64,000 bases of DNA from Clostridium sp. (lineage in GTDB: Bacteria; Bacillota; Clostridia; Lachnospirales; Lachnospiraceae): assembly GCA_031275405.1 (NCBI GenBank), contig JAISOV010000048.1:1-64000 (forward strand). Direction: 5' to 3'. The notes under the pieces were generated by a model. The model worked only from the letters and a program-made list of their open reading frames with translations. It did no database searches and was not told the origin of the DNA. Position 1 is the first letter of the stretch, and each line of letters starts with the position of its first letter. A program made the position numbers and the translations under genes. Below, piece by piece: positions 33,816 through 44,214 of this stretch.

Positions 33816-34979
33816 TTATTCATAAGCCAGGTACTCCGAATATTCTTTCCAGATATTGCAGATCCACGTTTTGCCTTGGTTGAAAATAATTTCGTCGCCG
33901 TCTTCGTCCAGAAAGAGGTTGGCCCCGTAATCGCCGTCGCGCTCCCAGGTGCCGTGGATCACCCTGCCGCCGGTAAAGACATAAGCTTCCCCCTCGCCGT
34001 GGACGCCGAACGCCAGGTAGTCCTTCGCGGACGGTTCCCGGACTTCGCCGTGGCAGATCTTGAACACCACATTGCTCACCGCGAGCTGTTCCCCGTTCCT
34101 TTCATCTTCCTGTGCCTTGCCGTACTGGTAGCGGTAGTAGAGCCGATCGTCCTCGTCATACTCAAAATAAGGGTTCGCGTTCCCATAGCCGCTGTTGTTG
34201 GCGGAGGTTCCGCCCGGATAGATTTTCGTCGCCTCCGGCTGATCGGGGTACCCGGCAGGCTGCCCATCGTTTGCGAAAGCAAAGGCCTGCACGAACCGAT
34301 CCCGGTACCGCGTTTCATAGCCCAGCCGTTCCACCGCTTCCTCATAGCCTTTTACCATCAGGTACCCGGTGAACTCCGTAGCGTAGCCGGGCCTGGAAAC
34401 ACGGGCAAAGGCTTCCGGAGCCGGACGGTCGATCCCCTCCAGCGCCTGGCTGACGTTGTCTACCCGGTCACTGTTGATCAGATCCTTCACGAAAGGAATC
34501 GCCAGGCCCCAGTTGACATAGATGGCGTCATAGGACATCGCTTCATAGACATAATAATCCCGGCTGCTGCGTACCGGGCCGATACGGTCCAGCTCGTCAT
34601 AGTCTTCAAAAAAAGCCATGAGCCGGGTGGTGCGCCCCTCCACCGGAGCTTCGTAGATCATGCTTGCCTGGGAAAGCCCATACTGGGGAAGAGCGGGTTT
34701 GTTGTTGGGGATCATGACCGCCATGCTCCGTCTCCTGGCCACTTCCTCGTCCTTCCACTCCCCGGTCAGGTAGCTCTGCATTTTTCCGTCCACCACGGTT
34801 CGTTCCTGGATGACTGCGGTATCCGCCGTTTCCTCCTCCGGCTCTGCTTCCTCTTGTGTGGGTGGAGCCAGAATCGGCTCTGCCTCCACCGTATACGCTG
34901 CCGGGATCCCTTCCTCTTTTTGACAGCCGGCCAGCACCGCCCCGGCCAGCACAAGCATTACGATGACGTATTTTTTCAT
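33816..34979 (-). CDS. DUF3048 lipoprotein (YerB-like), second copy
   Basis: 387 aa. Signal peptide with lipobox VLAGC, acidic linker, then the DUF3048 pattern RRSMAVMIPNNKPALPQYGLSQASMIYEAPVEGRTTRLMAFFEDYDELDRIGPVRSSRDYYV. The C-terminal part has GRVIHGTWERDGDYGANLFLDEDGDEIIFNQGKTWI. This copy keeps the more canonical IGPVRSSRDYY motif; the copy at 9503 has NVRSLRLYY. Extracellular, function unknown. ATG follows AAGGGGA. Confidence 0.92.
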   Translation of the reverse strand: MKKYVIVMLVLAGAVLAGCQKEEGIPAAYTVEAEPILAPPTQEEAEPEEETADTAVIQERTVVDGKMQSYLTGEWKDEEVARRRSMAVMIPNNKPALPQYGLSQASMIYEAPVEGRTTRLMAFFEDYDELDRIGPVRSSRDYYVYEAMSYDAIYVNWGLAIPFVKDLINSDRVDNVSQALEGIDRPAPEAFARVSRPGYATEFTGYLMVKGYEEAVERLGYETRYRDRFVQAFAFANDGQPAGYPDQPEATKIYPGGTSANNSGYGNANPYFEYDEDDRLYYRYQYGKAQEDERNGEQLAVSNVVFKICHGEVREPSAKDYLAFGVHGEGEAYVFTGGRVIHGTWERDGDYGANLFLDEDGDEIIFNQGKTWICNIWKEYSEYLAYE

Positions 34980-35053
34980 ACTGTTCCCCTTTTCATCTTC
35001 GCGGCGCGCCTTCCCTTCGTCCGCCCGATTCCGGAGCCGCCGATTCCGGCTCC

Positions 35054-37225
35054 CTAGATCTCAAACATCAGTTCCGTTTCTTCCTCTGCTGCTTGCCGCG
35101 TCTCCCGCTCACATTTCAGGATCGTTCCGGAGGTCTTAGGCAAGGTGATCAGCATTTTCCCCATACGCAGAGGATAGATCCTGCGCTCCAAGGTATACCC
35201 TCCCTCCCCGGTCTGGATCAGCTGTACCATCTTCCCCTCTTTCGGGATGTTCAGCTCCCAGACGGACAGTTCCCTGGTAAGTTCCTGATTGTTGTTGTTG
35301 ATCAGGATCAGGCACTGCCCTGTCTTGTGGAAACGTCCGTATGCCAGAAAATTGTAGTCCTCATCCACCGGCTTGATGGAGCCAAAGCGCAGCTCGTCGT
35401 TTTCCCTGCGCAGACGGATGATGTCCTTGTGGAACGCGATCAGTTCCAGATCCTCCCTGCCCCAAGGATAAGTCCTGCGGTTATCCGGGTCAGTAAAACC
35501 GCACAGCCCGGCTTCGTCGCCGTAATAAAGCGTGGGCGCCCCGGGCCAGGTCATCTGCATGACCACTCCCTCCAGAAAGACGGCTCTGCGCACACCCTCA
35601 TCGGCGGCCTGGGCGCCGAGGGTATTCGTGCGCCCCACCTTATGACTGGTGCGGGTCAGGAAACGGGAATGGTCATGATTGGACAGCTGGTTCATTGCTA
35701 CCTGCCAGCTTGGCATGGAAAAACTTGCGCTGTGGTGGCGTATGGCTCCCCAGAAGCTTTCCGCGTTCCCCAGCAGATCCTCCCGGAAATCGTCGCTATG
35801 CTTCTCCATCCCGGTCAGGAACCAAGTCACAGGCTCCATGAACGCATCGTAGTTCATGACCGTATCCCATTCGTTCCCTTGGAGCCAGTCTCTCGTGTTC
35901 CCGTAATGCTCCGCCAGGATGATCGCGTCCGGGTTGGCGGCCTTGACCGCCTTGCGGAATTCCTGCCAGAAAAAATGGTTATAGCTGAGGCTATGCCCCA
36001 GATCCGCCGCCACGTCCAGCCGCCAGCCGTCCGCGTTATAGGGCGGAGACACCCACTTCGCGGCGATCTTCATGATGTAGTCGAACAGCTCTCTGGAACC
36101 CTCGTAATTGAGCTTCGGTAAGGTGTCATGCCCCCACCAGCCATCATAAGAAGCATTGTATGGCCAGTCATACTCCCTGCGGAAAGAGAAATAATTCCGG
36201 TAAGGACTGTCCGCCGAAACGAAAGCCCCTTTCTCGTATCCCTCGGCGGCTTCGTAAATCCGCTCCCTGTCCATCCATTTATTGAAAGAGCCGCAGTGGT
36301 TGAACACCCCGTCCAGTATCACCCGGATGTTCCTCCGGTGGGCTTCCTCCACCATCCGGATAAACAGCTCGTTACTGGCTTCCAGATTCCTCCGGTCGGT
36401 GACGCGGCGCTTGTAGCGCTCGGCGAAACGGTTCTCCACCCGTCCGCGGCGGAAGCCCTGCACCGCTTCATCCGGAATCGGGTTCTTCCCCTCTTCCGTC
36501 ACGATCCTGCCGAAATGCGGGTCAATATAATCATAATCCTGAATGTCGTACTTGTGGTTGGATGGGGATACGAACAGCGGAGTGAAATAAATCACTTCCA
36601 CGCCAAGCTGCTCTAAATAGTCCAGTTTGTCTATGACGCCTTGGAGATCCCCTCCGTAAAACTCCCGGACGCCCACCTGCGCCGGATATTTGTACCAGTC
36701 CGCCACGTGATTCACAGGCTCCCCGATATAGCAGTATTCGTTTGTCTGTACATCATTTGACGGATCGCCGTTACAGAACCGATCCGCATAGATCTGGTAC
36801 ATGACCGCGCCTTTCGCCCAGTCCGGCGTCTTAAAGCCCGGCAGGATCACGAAGTCATAATACTCATTGACTTCCCGGGCCAGCCCCCGCGTATCGAAAT
36901 ACCCTGTCACCTTTCCGGCCAGCACCTGGAAATGATAGGAGATCTTCTCGTTTTCCAGCTGGTATTCATGGACGTAATAGTCAAAATTCTCGTCCGTTTC
37001 CGCCTTGTTCATCAGGTATCTCACGCCCTTAGATACGAAGAACACCAGATCCACATTGTTCCTCGCCGTCCGGAAGCGGATGCCGATTCGGTCATAGGGC
37101 GCCGGTTCCGCCGGGGAAACAAAGTTCTGCGTCGTATCACTGTACAGGGCCTTCCCATTGAAAATAGGACGCATACCGGCAATGTACTGCTGGTTCTGCT
37201 CCGCCCTTTTGAGTCGTTCTACCAT
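35054..37225 (-). CDS. GH13 alpha-glycosidase (neopullulanase/cyclomaltodextrinase-like)
   Basis: About 724 aa. An N-terminal beta domain is followed by the TIM barrel: GAVMYQIYADRFCNGDPSND, VEVIYFTPLF, ILDGVFNHCG (region I), GWRLDVAADLGH (nucleophile Asp), AIILAEHYGN (acid/base Glu) and QLSNHDHSRFL (region IV). No signal peptide, so cytoplasmic. It probably cleaves maltodextrin-like oligosaccharides. Start at 37225 follows GGAAG; 37228 is an equal alternative. Confidence 0.9.
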   Translation of the reverse strand: MVERLKRAEQNQQYIAGMRPIFNGKALYSDTTQNFVSPAEPAPYDRIGIRFRTARNNVDLVFFVSKGVRYLMNKAETDENFDYYVHEYQLENEKISYHFQVLAGKVTGYFDTRGLAREVNEYYDFVILPGFKTPDWAKGAVMYQIYADRFCNGDPSNDVQTNEYCYIGEPVNHVADWYKYPAQVGVREFYGGDLQGVIDKLDYLEQLGVEVIYFTPLFVSPSNHKYDIQDYDYIDPHFGRIVTEEGKNPIPDEAVQGFRRGRVENRFAERYKRRVTDRRNLEASNELFIRMVEEAHRRNIRVILDGVFNHCGSFNKWMDRERIYEAAEGYEKGAFVSADSPYRNYFSFRREYDWPYNASYDGWWGHDTLPKLNYEGSRELFDYIMKIAAKWVSPPYNADGWRLDVAADLGHSLSYNHFFWQEFRKAVKAANPDAIILAEHYGNTRDWLQGNEWDTVMNYDAFMEPVTWFLTGMEKHSDDFREDLLGNAESFWGAIRHHSASFSMPSWQVAMNQLSNHDHSRFLTRTSHKVGRTNTLGAQAADEGVRRAVFLEGVVMQMTWPGAPTLYYGDEAGLCGFTDPDNRRTYPWGREDLELIAFHKDIIRLRRENDELRFGSIKPVDEDYNFLAYGRFHKTGQCLILINNNNQELTRELSVWELNIPKEGKMVQLIQTGEGGYTLERRIYPLRMGKMLITLPKTSGTILKCERETRQAAEEETELMFEI

Positions 37226-37390
37226 CATTTCTTCCGCAACCTTTCTGATTCTCCCGGTTATCAGGAGTAAAGCGGATATTCGCATTCCGCCGCGCTGCAT
37301 ACTCAGGAACGCAGGCTGCTTCGCAGCGACCAGCATCCCTCCGTACCCGGCCCCCGCTCAGCCCTTTGCGCGCCGGAAGCGGGGAAAGGC

Positions 37391-39205
37391 TTATCCGCGT
37401 TCAAAAAGCCCCTCCAGCTCCTCTCTTGAAATCTTCTCTTTTTCCAGCAGCAGATCCGCGCAGCTGTGAAGCACTGTTTCATTCTCTAAAATCAGTTCTT
37501 TGGCTTTGGCATAGCATTCATCAATGATCAGCTTGACTTCCCGGTCGATTTCCCCCGCCACCGCTTCGCTGTGGGCCTTGGCATGTGCCAGATCCCTGCC
37601 GATGAACACTTCCTCGTCGTCGCTGTCATAATGGATGATGCCGATGTTTTCGGACATCCCGAACCGCGTCACCATCTTGCGGGCAGTCTTCGTCGCCCTC
37701 TTGATGTCGCTGGAAGCCCCGGTGGTAATATCATGGAAAACGATTTCCTCCGCGATCCGCCCGCCCAAGGACACCATGATGTCCTGCTTCATCTTCCCTT
37801 TGGTCAGGAACATCTCATCCCTTTCCGGCAAAGGCATGGTATAACCGGCGGCTCCTACTCCCGTAGGGATGATGGAGACCGTGTAGACCGGGCCGACGTC
37901 CGGCAGCACGTGGAACAGGATCGCGTGTCCGGCTTCATGGTACGCCGTGATCCTCTTCTCCTTGTCGGAGATGATACGGCTCTTTTTCTCCGTGCCGATC
38001 CCCACTTTCACGAAAGCTTTCCGGATGTCCGCCTGTATCAGATAGCGGCGCCCGACCTTCGCCGCGAAAATAGCCGCCTCGTTGAGCAGATTCTCCAGAT
38101 CCGCCCCGGTGAAGCCCGCCGTCGTCTGGGCGATCTGCTTCAGATCCACGTCCTCCCCAAGGGGCTTATTTCTGGAATGAACCTTTAGGATTTCCTCCCT
38201 GCCGCCTATATCCGGCGTCCCCACCGCCACTTTGCGGTCAAACCGTCCGGGACGCAGGATAGCGGGGTCGAGAATGTCCACGCGGTTCGTCGCCGCCATC
38301 ACGATGATCCCCTCGTTCACCCCGAAGCCGTCCATTTCCACCAGCAGCTGATTCAGCGTCTGCTCCCGCTCGTCATGGCCGCCGCCCATTCCGGTTCCCC
38401 GCCGCCTTGCCACCGCGTCGATTTCATCAATGAAAATAATGCAGGGCGCGTTCTTCTTGGCGTCCTCGAACAGATCCCGGACACGGGACGCGCCTACGCC
38501 TACGAACATTTCCACGAAATCCGAACCGGAAATACTGAAAAACGGAACTCCCGCTTCCCCCGCCACCGCCTTGGCAAGCAGGGTCTTACCGGTGCCGGGC
38601 GGCCCCTCTAACAGGACTCCTTTGGGGATCCTGGCTCCTACCATGGTAAATTTTGCCGGTTCTTTCAGGAAATCCACGATCTCCTGAAGCTCTTCCTTCT
38701 CTTCCTTCAGGCCCGCGACTTGCCCGAAACCCGTCTTATTGTCGCCGACGGACAGTCTTGCCCTGTTTTTTCCGAAATTCATCATCTTGCCGCCCGTACT
38801 CCCCGCCATGTTCTGCGCGTTGAACATGGAAAAGAGGAAAATCCCCACCGCGACCACGATCAGCATGGGCAGCAGGTCATTCAGGAACCAGTTCTCCCGC
38901 TTTACGTCCTTGACGATGGGATTGAAGCCGTAACTTCTGACCATTTCCTCCGCTTCTATGACGTCCGTCACATAAAGCTTCTTGCTGCTCCCGTCCTTCA
39001 TGGACACCATCAGATACCCGGTCGGCGTCTCCCTGTTGGGGTAGACGGCGATTTCATCGATCCTGCCCGCTTCCATGTCCACGGCGAACTCGGCTCTGGT
39101 GTAGCTTTCCTCCCTGCTTTTGACCAGATTCAGGATGGCCGCCACCAGCAGCAGCATGATGAGCAGCATAAAATAAGAATTAAAGATCCTTCCATTCTTT
39201 TTCAA
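37391..39205 (-). CDS. ftsH: ATP-dependent zinc metalloprotease FtsH, TTG start
   Basis: About 604 aa. Two N-terminal membrane helices, AAA domain with [22 protein letters not shown] (Walker A), [15 protein letters not shown] (Walker B) and [18 protein letters not shown] (SRH), then the protease motif [13 protein letters not shown] membrane-anchored quality-control protease. The best ribosome binding site (AGGAGG) is seven bases before a TTG at 39205; no ATG fits. The tilS-hpt-ftsH order is conserved in Firmicutes. Confidence 0.97.
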   Translation of the reverse strand: MKKNGRIFNSYFMLLIMLLLVAAILNLVKSREESYTRAEFAVDMEAGRIDEIAVYPNRETPTGYLMVSMKDGSSKKLYVTDVIEAEEMVRSYGFNPIVKDVKRENWFLNDLLPMLIVVAVGIFLFSMFNAQNMAGSTGGKMMNFGKNRARLSVGDNKTGFGQVAGLKEEKEELQEIVDFLKEPAKFTMVGARIPKGVLLEGPPGTGKTLLAKAVAGEAGVPFFSISGSDFVEMFVGVGASRVRDLFEDAKKNAPCIIFIDEIDAVARRRGTGMGGGHDEREQTLNQLLVEMDGFGVNEGIIVMAATNRVDILDPAILRPGRFDRKVAVGTPDIGGREEILKVHSRNKPLGEDVDLKQIAQTTAGFTGADLENLLNEAAIFAAKVGRRYLIQADIRKAFVKVGIGTEKKSRIISDKEKRITAYHEAGHAILFHVLPDVGPVYTVSIIPTGVGAAGYTMPLPERDEMFLTKGKMKQDIMVSLGGRIAEEIVFHDITTGASSDIKRATKTARKMVTRFGMSENIGIIHYDSDDEEVFIGRDLAHAKAHSEAVAGEIDREVKLIIDECYAKAKELILENETVLHSCADLLLEKEKISREELEGLFERG

Positions 39206-39229
39206 TTCCAAGCCTCCTAAGCTAATCTG

Positions 39230-39754
39230 TCATATCCGTTCCAGCACCCCGATATACGGAAGGTTCCGGTACTTCTGATCGTAGTCCAGCCCATAGCCGA
39301 CCACGAACTCATCCGGGATCTCAAACCCTGTATAATCCACTTTCACAGCTGTCACGCGTCTGTCGGGTTTATCCAGCAGGGTACACAGGCGCAGGGATTT
39401 CGGTTCCCTGTCTCTTAGCATTTCCAGCAGATAGTTCAGCGTCCTGCCGGAGTCCACAATATCCTCCACCACGACGACCTCTTTCCCCTTCAAGGATTCA
39501 TCCAGGTCTTTCGTGATCTTCACGATGCCGCTGGATTTGGTGTCGCTTCCATAGCTGGATACGGACATGAAGTCCAAAGACACCGGGATCCGGATCCGCT
39601 TGGCCAGTTCACACATGAAAAAGGCGCCGCCTTTCAGGACACAGAGCAGATGTACCTGCTTCCCCGCGTAATCCGCGCTGATCTGGTCCCCGATCTGCTG
39701 AATCCTGTCGTCCACTTCCTTTTCGCTCAAAAGCACCCTGATATGTTCCGCCAT
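39230..39754 (-). CDS. hpt: Hypoxanthine phosphoribosyltransferase
   Basis: 174 aa. PRPP-binding motif VVVVEDIVDSGRTLNYLLEML, catalytic-loop region SVSSYGSDTKSSG and LLDKPDRRVTAVKVDYTGFEIPDEFVVGYGLDY. Salvages hypoxanthine and guanine to IMP and GMP. ATG at 39754 follows GGAGGA; the longer reading upstream is low-complexity sequence between genes. It starts 24 bp before ftsH. Confidence 0.96.
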   Translation of the reverse strand: MAEHIRVLLSEKEVDDRIQQIGDQISADYAGKQVHLLCVLKGGAFFMCELAKRIRIPVSLDFMSVSSYGSDTKSSGIVKITKDLDESLKGKEVVVVEDIVDSGRTLNYLLEMLRDREPKSLRLCTLLDKPDRRVTAVKVDYTGFEIPDEFVVGYGLDYDQKYRNLPYIGVLERI

Positions 39755-39952
39755 TTTTTCCTCCGTTTCTCCGATCCCATCTTTGCCGTTCCACTTTCTC
39801 CGGTTTGCGCGACAGGCGGCTCCCCTGGGCTCCCCAGCCAGGGCTGCCCTGGACGGCGGCCCTTTCCCGCTTACGCGGCAAGCGGCGGATCTCCCAACGG
39901 AAACCGTGCGCAGCCCCCGGACGGGCCATGGCTGCGAAGCCGCCATGGAAAG

Positions 39953-41521
39953 TCATTGCCTGAACTCCACCCGCAGAATACGCCTGGTATCCCCGGTGAT
40001 TTTATAATATTCACTTACACGGTATCCCACCACCCATAAAATATGATTTTCTTCCGCAAGCAGCGGCACCCGATCCCGTTCCCCGGCAGGTATTTTTTCC
40101 CCTATCATGTACTCCTTGATTGTCTTACGGGATGTTCCGGACGGGTTTAGGCTCTTTATCAGAAAATAATCTCCCGTCTGACGAGTTCGCAACATCAGAG
40201 GTTTTTTTATTTTATCATAATCAAACGATTTCGTATACTGTTTTTCTGGAATCTCTTTGTCTTTTTTGGAAAAAGCGTCATCGTTCAGCAGGGTCAGCCG
40301 GACATGTTCGGCAAAAGCGGCGGGACAGCAGCCGTATGCGCGCATACGGGCCTTGCAATTTTCAGGAAACTTCCCATTTACAGGAAAATCCGGAAGCGTG
40401 ATCTCTCCGAAAACATAATTTTTAGAGATACTTGACTGACTGTACGGGATATTCCCAGGAAGCTGTAACGGAAAAGCGTCTTCCAGGATCACTTCTTCAT
40501 ACTGTCTCCGGCACCGGATCCCATGGGGCAGACAGATCACGCGGTTTCCGGCTTCCTGAAATAAAGGAAGCAGGCTTGACACATGGCGATAGGTAATGTC
40601 TTTCTGTCCGGGAGCCAGGGCTTTCACCATGGCAAAGAGCAGCCTTTTGCCGATCGCCGGATGGAGACTCGAAAAATCGGCGATCCGGATCCGCAGCCTC
40701 GTCTGCTGTGCCGCCGGATTCTGGCAGCCGCCGTCTCTGTTTCCCGCTTTTTCACAGACCACGCACCGCTCATAGGCCCGCCCGGTCTGCATTTCCAGAA
40801 AATCTTCCGTTTCCGCCAGGATGTCCGCCGTCTGCGCCATGTGGGAAACACAGCCTCTCGCAACGGCTTCCTCCGCGTAGGGCAGAATGTGGCGCCGGAT
40901 ACGGTTCCGGGTATAGGCGTCCGTCCGGTTGGTGGCGTCCGTCCGGTACGCAATGCCCCGTTCCCTTAAATAAGCCTCGATCTCGCCGCGTTCCAGACAC
41001 AGGAGCGGGCGGAGGATCTGCCGTCCGCTCCGCCACGTCCGCACCGGGCGGATCCCCGCCAGGCCGCCCAGGCCGCTTCCCCGGAACAGATGGAACAGCA
41101 TGGTTTCCGCCTGGTCGCCCGCGTTATGCGCCACCGCAACCTTAGAGGCTCCGGTCTTTTCGGCAACCCTTTCAAAAACTTCCTGCCGGATCAGACGCCC
41201 GGCTTCTTCTTCCGACAGCTTCCGCTGTTTTGCCGCGCCCTTGACATCCGCTTCTTCTAAATAAAAGGGCAGCCCCTGCGCCCGGCACAGCCCCTCCACG
41301 AACAGGGCGTCCTGCTCCGCTTCCCTGCGGAGTCCATGGTTCACATGCGCGACCGCAAGCTCCAGAGGGTATTTTTTGGCCCATTCCAGCAGCACAAACA
41401 AGAGGCAGACCGAGTCCGCCCCTCCGGAAACGCCCGCCACGACCCGGTCTCCCGGCCGCAGCATCCCATGGCGCCGCATATAGCAGCATACCTTTTCCTC
41501 TGTCTTGATGACTGGCTTCAT
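39953..41521 (-). CDS. tilS: tRNA(Ile)-lysidine synthase
   Basis: 522 aa. PP-loop VVAGVSGGADSVCLLFVLLEW near residue 30, HVNHGLRREAEQDALFVEGLC and VAVAHNAGDQAETMLFHLFRGSGLGGLAGI, followed by the C-terminal TilS domain (LMLRTRQTGDYF, KTIKEYMIGEKIPAGERDRVPLLAEENHILWVVGYR). Converts C34 of tRNA-Ile(CAU) to lysidine. The ATG at 41521 aligns with family starts but has a weak ribosome site. It is the last chromosomal-type gene before the AT-rich island. Confidence 0.95.
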   Translation of the reverse strand: MKPVIKTEEKVCCYMRRHGMLRPGDRVVAGVSGGADSVCLLFVLLEWAKKYPLELAVAHVNHGLRREAEQDALFVEGLCRAQGLPFYLEEADVKGAAKQRKLSEEEAGRLIRQEVFERVAEKTGASKVAVAHNAGDQAETMLFHLFRGSGLGGLAGIRPVRTWRSGRQILRPLLCLERGEIEAYLRERGIAYRTDATNRTDAYTRNRIRRHILPYAEEAVARGCVSHMAQTADILAETEDFLEMQTGRAYERCVVCEKAGNRDGGCQNPAAQQTRLRIRIADFSSLHPAIGKRLLFAMVKALAPGQKDITYRHVSSLLPLFQEAGNRVICLPHGIRCRRQYEEVILEDAFPLQLPGNIPYSQSSISKNYVFGEITLPDFPVNGKFPENCKARMRAYGCCPAAFAEHVRLTLLNDDAFSKKDKEIPEKQYTKSFDYDKIKKPLMLRTRQTGDYFLIKSLNPSGTSRKTIKEYMIGEKIPAGERDRVPLLAEENHILWVVGYRVSEYYKITGDTRRILRVEFRQ

Positions 41522-41770
41522 ATTTTATATTATAGACAATCTTTCGAGAAAAATCAAGTCTTACGTTTCTGCGGGGAAGGGGGTTCCAGAGCCGCCAAGA
41601 ATGTCTGCCTACAACAGAACCACAGAAACGCGCTTCCGTCCTTTGGTAATGATGGATACATCTTACATCAGTTTTCCGCATTTACGCAAAACTCGAAACT
41701 TTCCGGGAGATCAGAAGCCCTGTTCCAAACCGGCAGGAAGAAGGACAGTCTAGTGCCGATAACGTTCTGA

Positions 41771-43516
41771 TCAAGCCTGATTACTCGAAACCAGCCCATA
41801 AACATAATTGCTGAAATCCATCAAAGTATCCATTGTCAGGAATTTGTTGATATCCAGACTACAGTTCATGGTCTCCTCAATTTCACACATAAAAGAAGTC
41901 AGCTCTATGGAATCAAAATTCAGTTTCTCAGAAAATAAATCGTTTGATGAAACGTAGGCCTTAAAATATAACCTCTCCATCAGTATTGTGCGTAATTTAT
42001 TATTAATTTCCATCAAGCAAGCATGTTGAACAATTTTTGACCGATCTATTTTATTGATTGAAGTTTTAGGCAGTTGGACATCGCCAATTATAATATGCCT
42101 AATTTTTTTATAAATAGGTTGTCCATCATTGTATCTATCTATATTTTTCAACAGCTCATCACGATAAGATATTACATCCTCGCAATATAGGTAAAGTGAG
42201 AGCGATCTATCATCAACAGAATATATCGCACATTCCATCACCCCAGGAAATCTACACACTGCTTCTTCGATTTCTTCCGGTATGATTTTTTTCCCTGACG
42301 ATAGCACTATCACGTTTTTTATCCTTCCGGTAATATAAAGCAATCCATTGTGGCCTATGTAGCCGATATCACCGGTTCGGAACCATCCATCCGCATAAGC
42401 ATTTTCTGTAAGCTCGGCTTCTTTATAGTAACCCAGCATAAGATTTTCTCCACGTATGCATATCTCCCCATTTATGATATTAAGCTCATGGCATTTCGCA
42501 GGACTCCCTACATTTTCAAAGTCAACTTTAGCCGTTTTGGAGTTGTTGACTGATATTAACGGAGCTGCTTCTGACATCCCATAGCCTCGTATAACTTCTA
42601 TGCCTATATCGTGATATCCCTGTAGAATTTGTATGTTATTTTTTGCTCCGCCACAGATAAAACGAAATAAATTAGTTCCGAAATACTCCTGTACATTGCT
42701 GATGACTCCATTGGCTAATTTACTTTGACAGCGATTGTATAAATAATTTAGTATAGATGGAACCACGCAAATATAATGAGGGTTATACATAAGCAGTTCT
42801 TTTTCAATATAATTGGAACCGCCGGATATATATGTAGGGTTACCTATATAAGCTCCAAGTAATATAACACACACGAAAGCATAAATGTGAAATAATGGCA
42901 ATACAAGCAGCTGGGTAATGCCGTGGGACTTTTCATCACTGAATACTTCATTTGTAAATGCCATCAGACAGTTAAGCAATGCGCGCCCAGAAAGCATAAC
43001 TTTTTTCTTACTGCCTTGAGATGTGCCTGATGTAGTAATGATAATTCTCATCCCATCAAAAGAATAATCATCAAAAATAAAATCTGTTTCTTCAGCATGG
43101 ACTTCACAACATTTGTTTATATTGACAAATTTCAGCGGATTGATATGTTTTTTTATTTTTTCTATTTTATTCTGATAAAAATGATCATAAAGTATCAGAT
43201 CAATGCCTGTTTTATCAAAAAAATTTAAAAGCCATTCGTCACTGCTGTCACCGTCCACTAAAAACAATCTGCCTGCTCCACACAAACATGCCGTCATGAC
43301 CAGGATGTACTCATAGCTGTTTTTAGCAACAACAGCAATCATACCGCCGTCAGAAATACGATAAATATAATTAGACATTTTTACCATGTCAGCGTAAAAC
43401 CTTCCAAATGATATTTTTTTCATCTCCTGCCCATTGACATATTGAAAAGCTTCCATTTCGCCAAATTTTGTTTGGGACTGAAAAAACAATTCTCTGAAAG
43501 TAGTCGGCTCACTCAT
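41771..43516 (-). CDS. AMP-forming acyl/amino-acid ligase fused to a carrier-protein domain
   Basis: 581 aa. An adenylation domain of the ANL superfamily spans about residues 1-490: IIITTSGTSQGSKKK (phosphate loop), IRGYGMSEAAPL, DGWFRTGDIGYIG and GRIKNVIVLSSGKKIIPEEIE (hinge). The last about 80 residues form a carrier domain with DLFSEKLNFDSIELTSFM, where the Ser after FD is the phosphopantetheine site. It should activate a carboxylic acid with ATP and load it on its own carrier arm. ATG at 43516 follows GGGAG and overlaps the ATPase gene, the last step of the peptide operon. Low GC. Confidence 0.85.
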   Translation of the reverse strand: MSEPTTFRELFFQSQTKFGEMEAFQYVNGQEMKKISFGRFYADMVKMSNYIYRISDGGMIAVVAKNSYEYILVMTACLCGAGRLFLVDGDSSDEWLLNFFDKTGIDLILYDHFYQNKIEKIKKHINPLKFVNINKCCEVHAEETDFIFDDYSFDGMRIIITTSGTSQGSKKKVMLSGRALLNCLMAFTNEVFSDEKSHGITQLLVLPLFHIYAFVCVILLGAYIGNPTYISGGSNYIEKELLMYNPHYICVVPSILNYLYNRCQSKLANGVISNVQEYFGTNLFRFICGGAKNNIQILQGYHDIGIEVIRGYGMSEAAPLISVNNSKTAKVDFENVGSPAKCHELNIINGEICIRGENLMLGYYKEAELTENAYADGWFRTGDIGYIGHNGLLYITGRIKNVIVLSSGKKIIPEEIEEAVCRFPGVMECAIYSVDDRSLSLYLYCEDVISYRDELLKNIDRYNDGQPIYKKIRHIIIGDVQLPKTSINKIDRSKIVQHACLMEINNKLRTILMERLYFKAYVSSNDLFSEKLNFDSIELTSFMCEIEETMNCSLDINKFLTMDTLMDFSNYVYGLVSSNQA

Positions 43517-44189
43517 CTCTGCTCCCATCTGCCATTCTCATGCTTGCATCCGCATAGCTTTTCACAATATCATCATGTGAAACAAGAATAGCGGTCATAT
43601 GATTCTCCAGTATCAGCTTACGTAATTGCTCCAGGAACAGCACACTGTTTTCTTGATCCAGGCTCGCCGTGGGTTCGTCGCACAGAACGATTTTAGGCTT
43701 GTCAATGATGGCACGGATAATCGCAATTCTCTGCTGCTCGCCGCCGGAAAGGCTTTTCAGTTCCCTCTCCTGAATCTGCCCCAGACCCATGACCTCCAGA
43801 TAATAGCTGATACGTTCGTCAGTCTCTTTGGTTACTTTTTTGTTTTTAGCGTATAGTGGCACACAGATATTCTGCTTTACGTTCATAAAAGAAAACAGGT
43901 TCAATCCTTGAAAGATCATACTGATATGATGCAGCCTGAAAGCATCTTTCTCCTTTGACGATAATTGATAAACCGACGTGCCAAAGACAGAAACCTCCCC
44001 GGAATCGATTCTCGACAATAATCCGGCTATCGCATAAAGCAGGGTCGTCTTGCCGGAACCGGAAGATCCCGAAATCGCTGTAATCTTATTTTCTTCAAAG
44101 GAACAGGATATTTCATTTAATAAATTCCGCTTATTACATCCATCTTTCACTGAATACAGCACCTTATTTAACGCTACTGCCACTGACAT
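43509..44189 (-). CDS. ABC transporter ATP-binding protein, MacB/LolD type
   Basis: 226 aa. Walker A ISGSSGSGKTTLLYAIAGLL, Q-loop SMIFQGLNLFSFM, signature ELKSLSGGEQQRIAIIRAI, Walker B IVLCDEPTASLD and H-loop LVSHD. It is in the MacB/LolD group, which pairs with FtsX-type permeases such as the gene just upstream. ATG at 44189 follows AAGGAGG. Probable peptide export or immunity. Confidence 0.92.
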   Translation of the reverse strand: MSVAVALNKVLYSVKDGCNKRNLLNEISCSFEENKITAISGSSGSGKTTLLYAIAGLLSRIDSGEVSVFGTSVYQLSSKEKDAFRLHHISMIFQGLNLFSFMNVKQNICVPLYAKNKKVTKETDERISYYLEVMGLGQIQERELKSLSGGEQQRIAIIRAIIDKPKIVLCDEPTASLDQENSVLFLEQLRKLILENHMTAILVSHDDIVKSYADASMRMADGSRDE

Positions 44190-44214
44190 AACGATACAAT
44201 CCTCCTTCATAAAA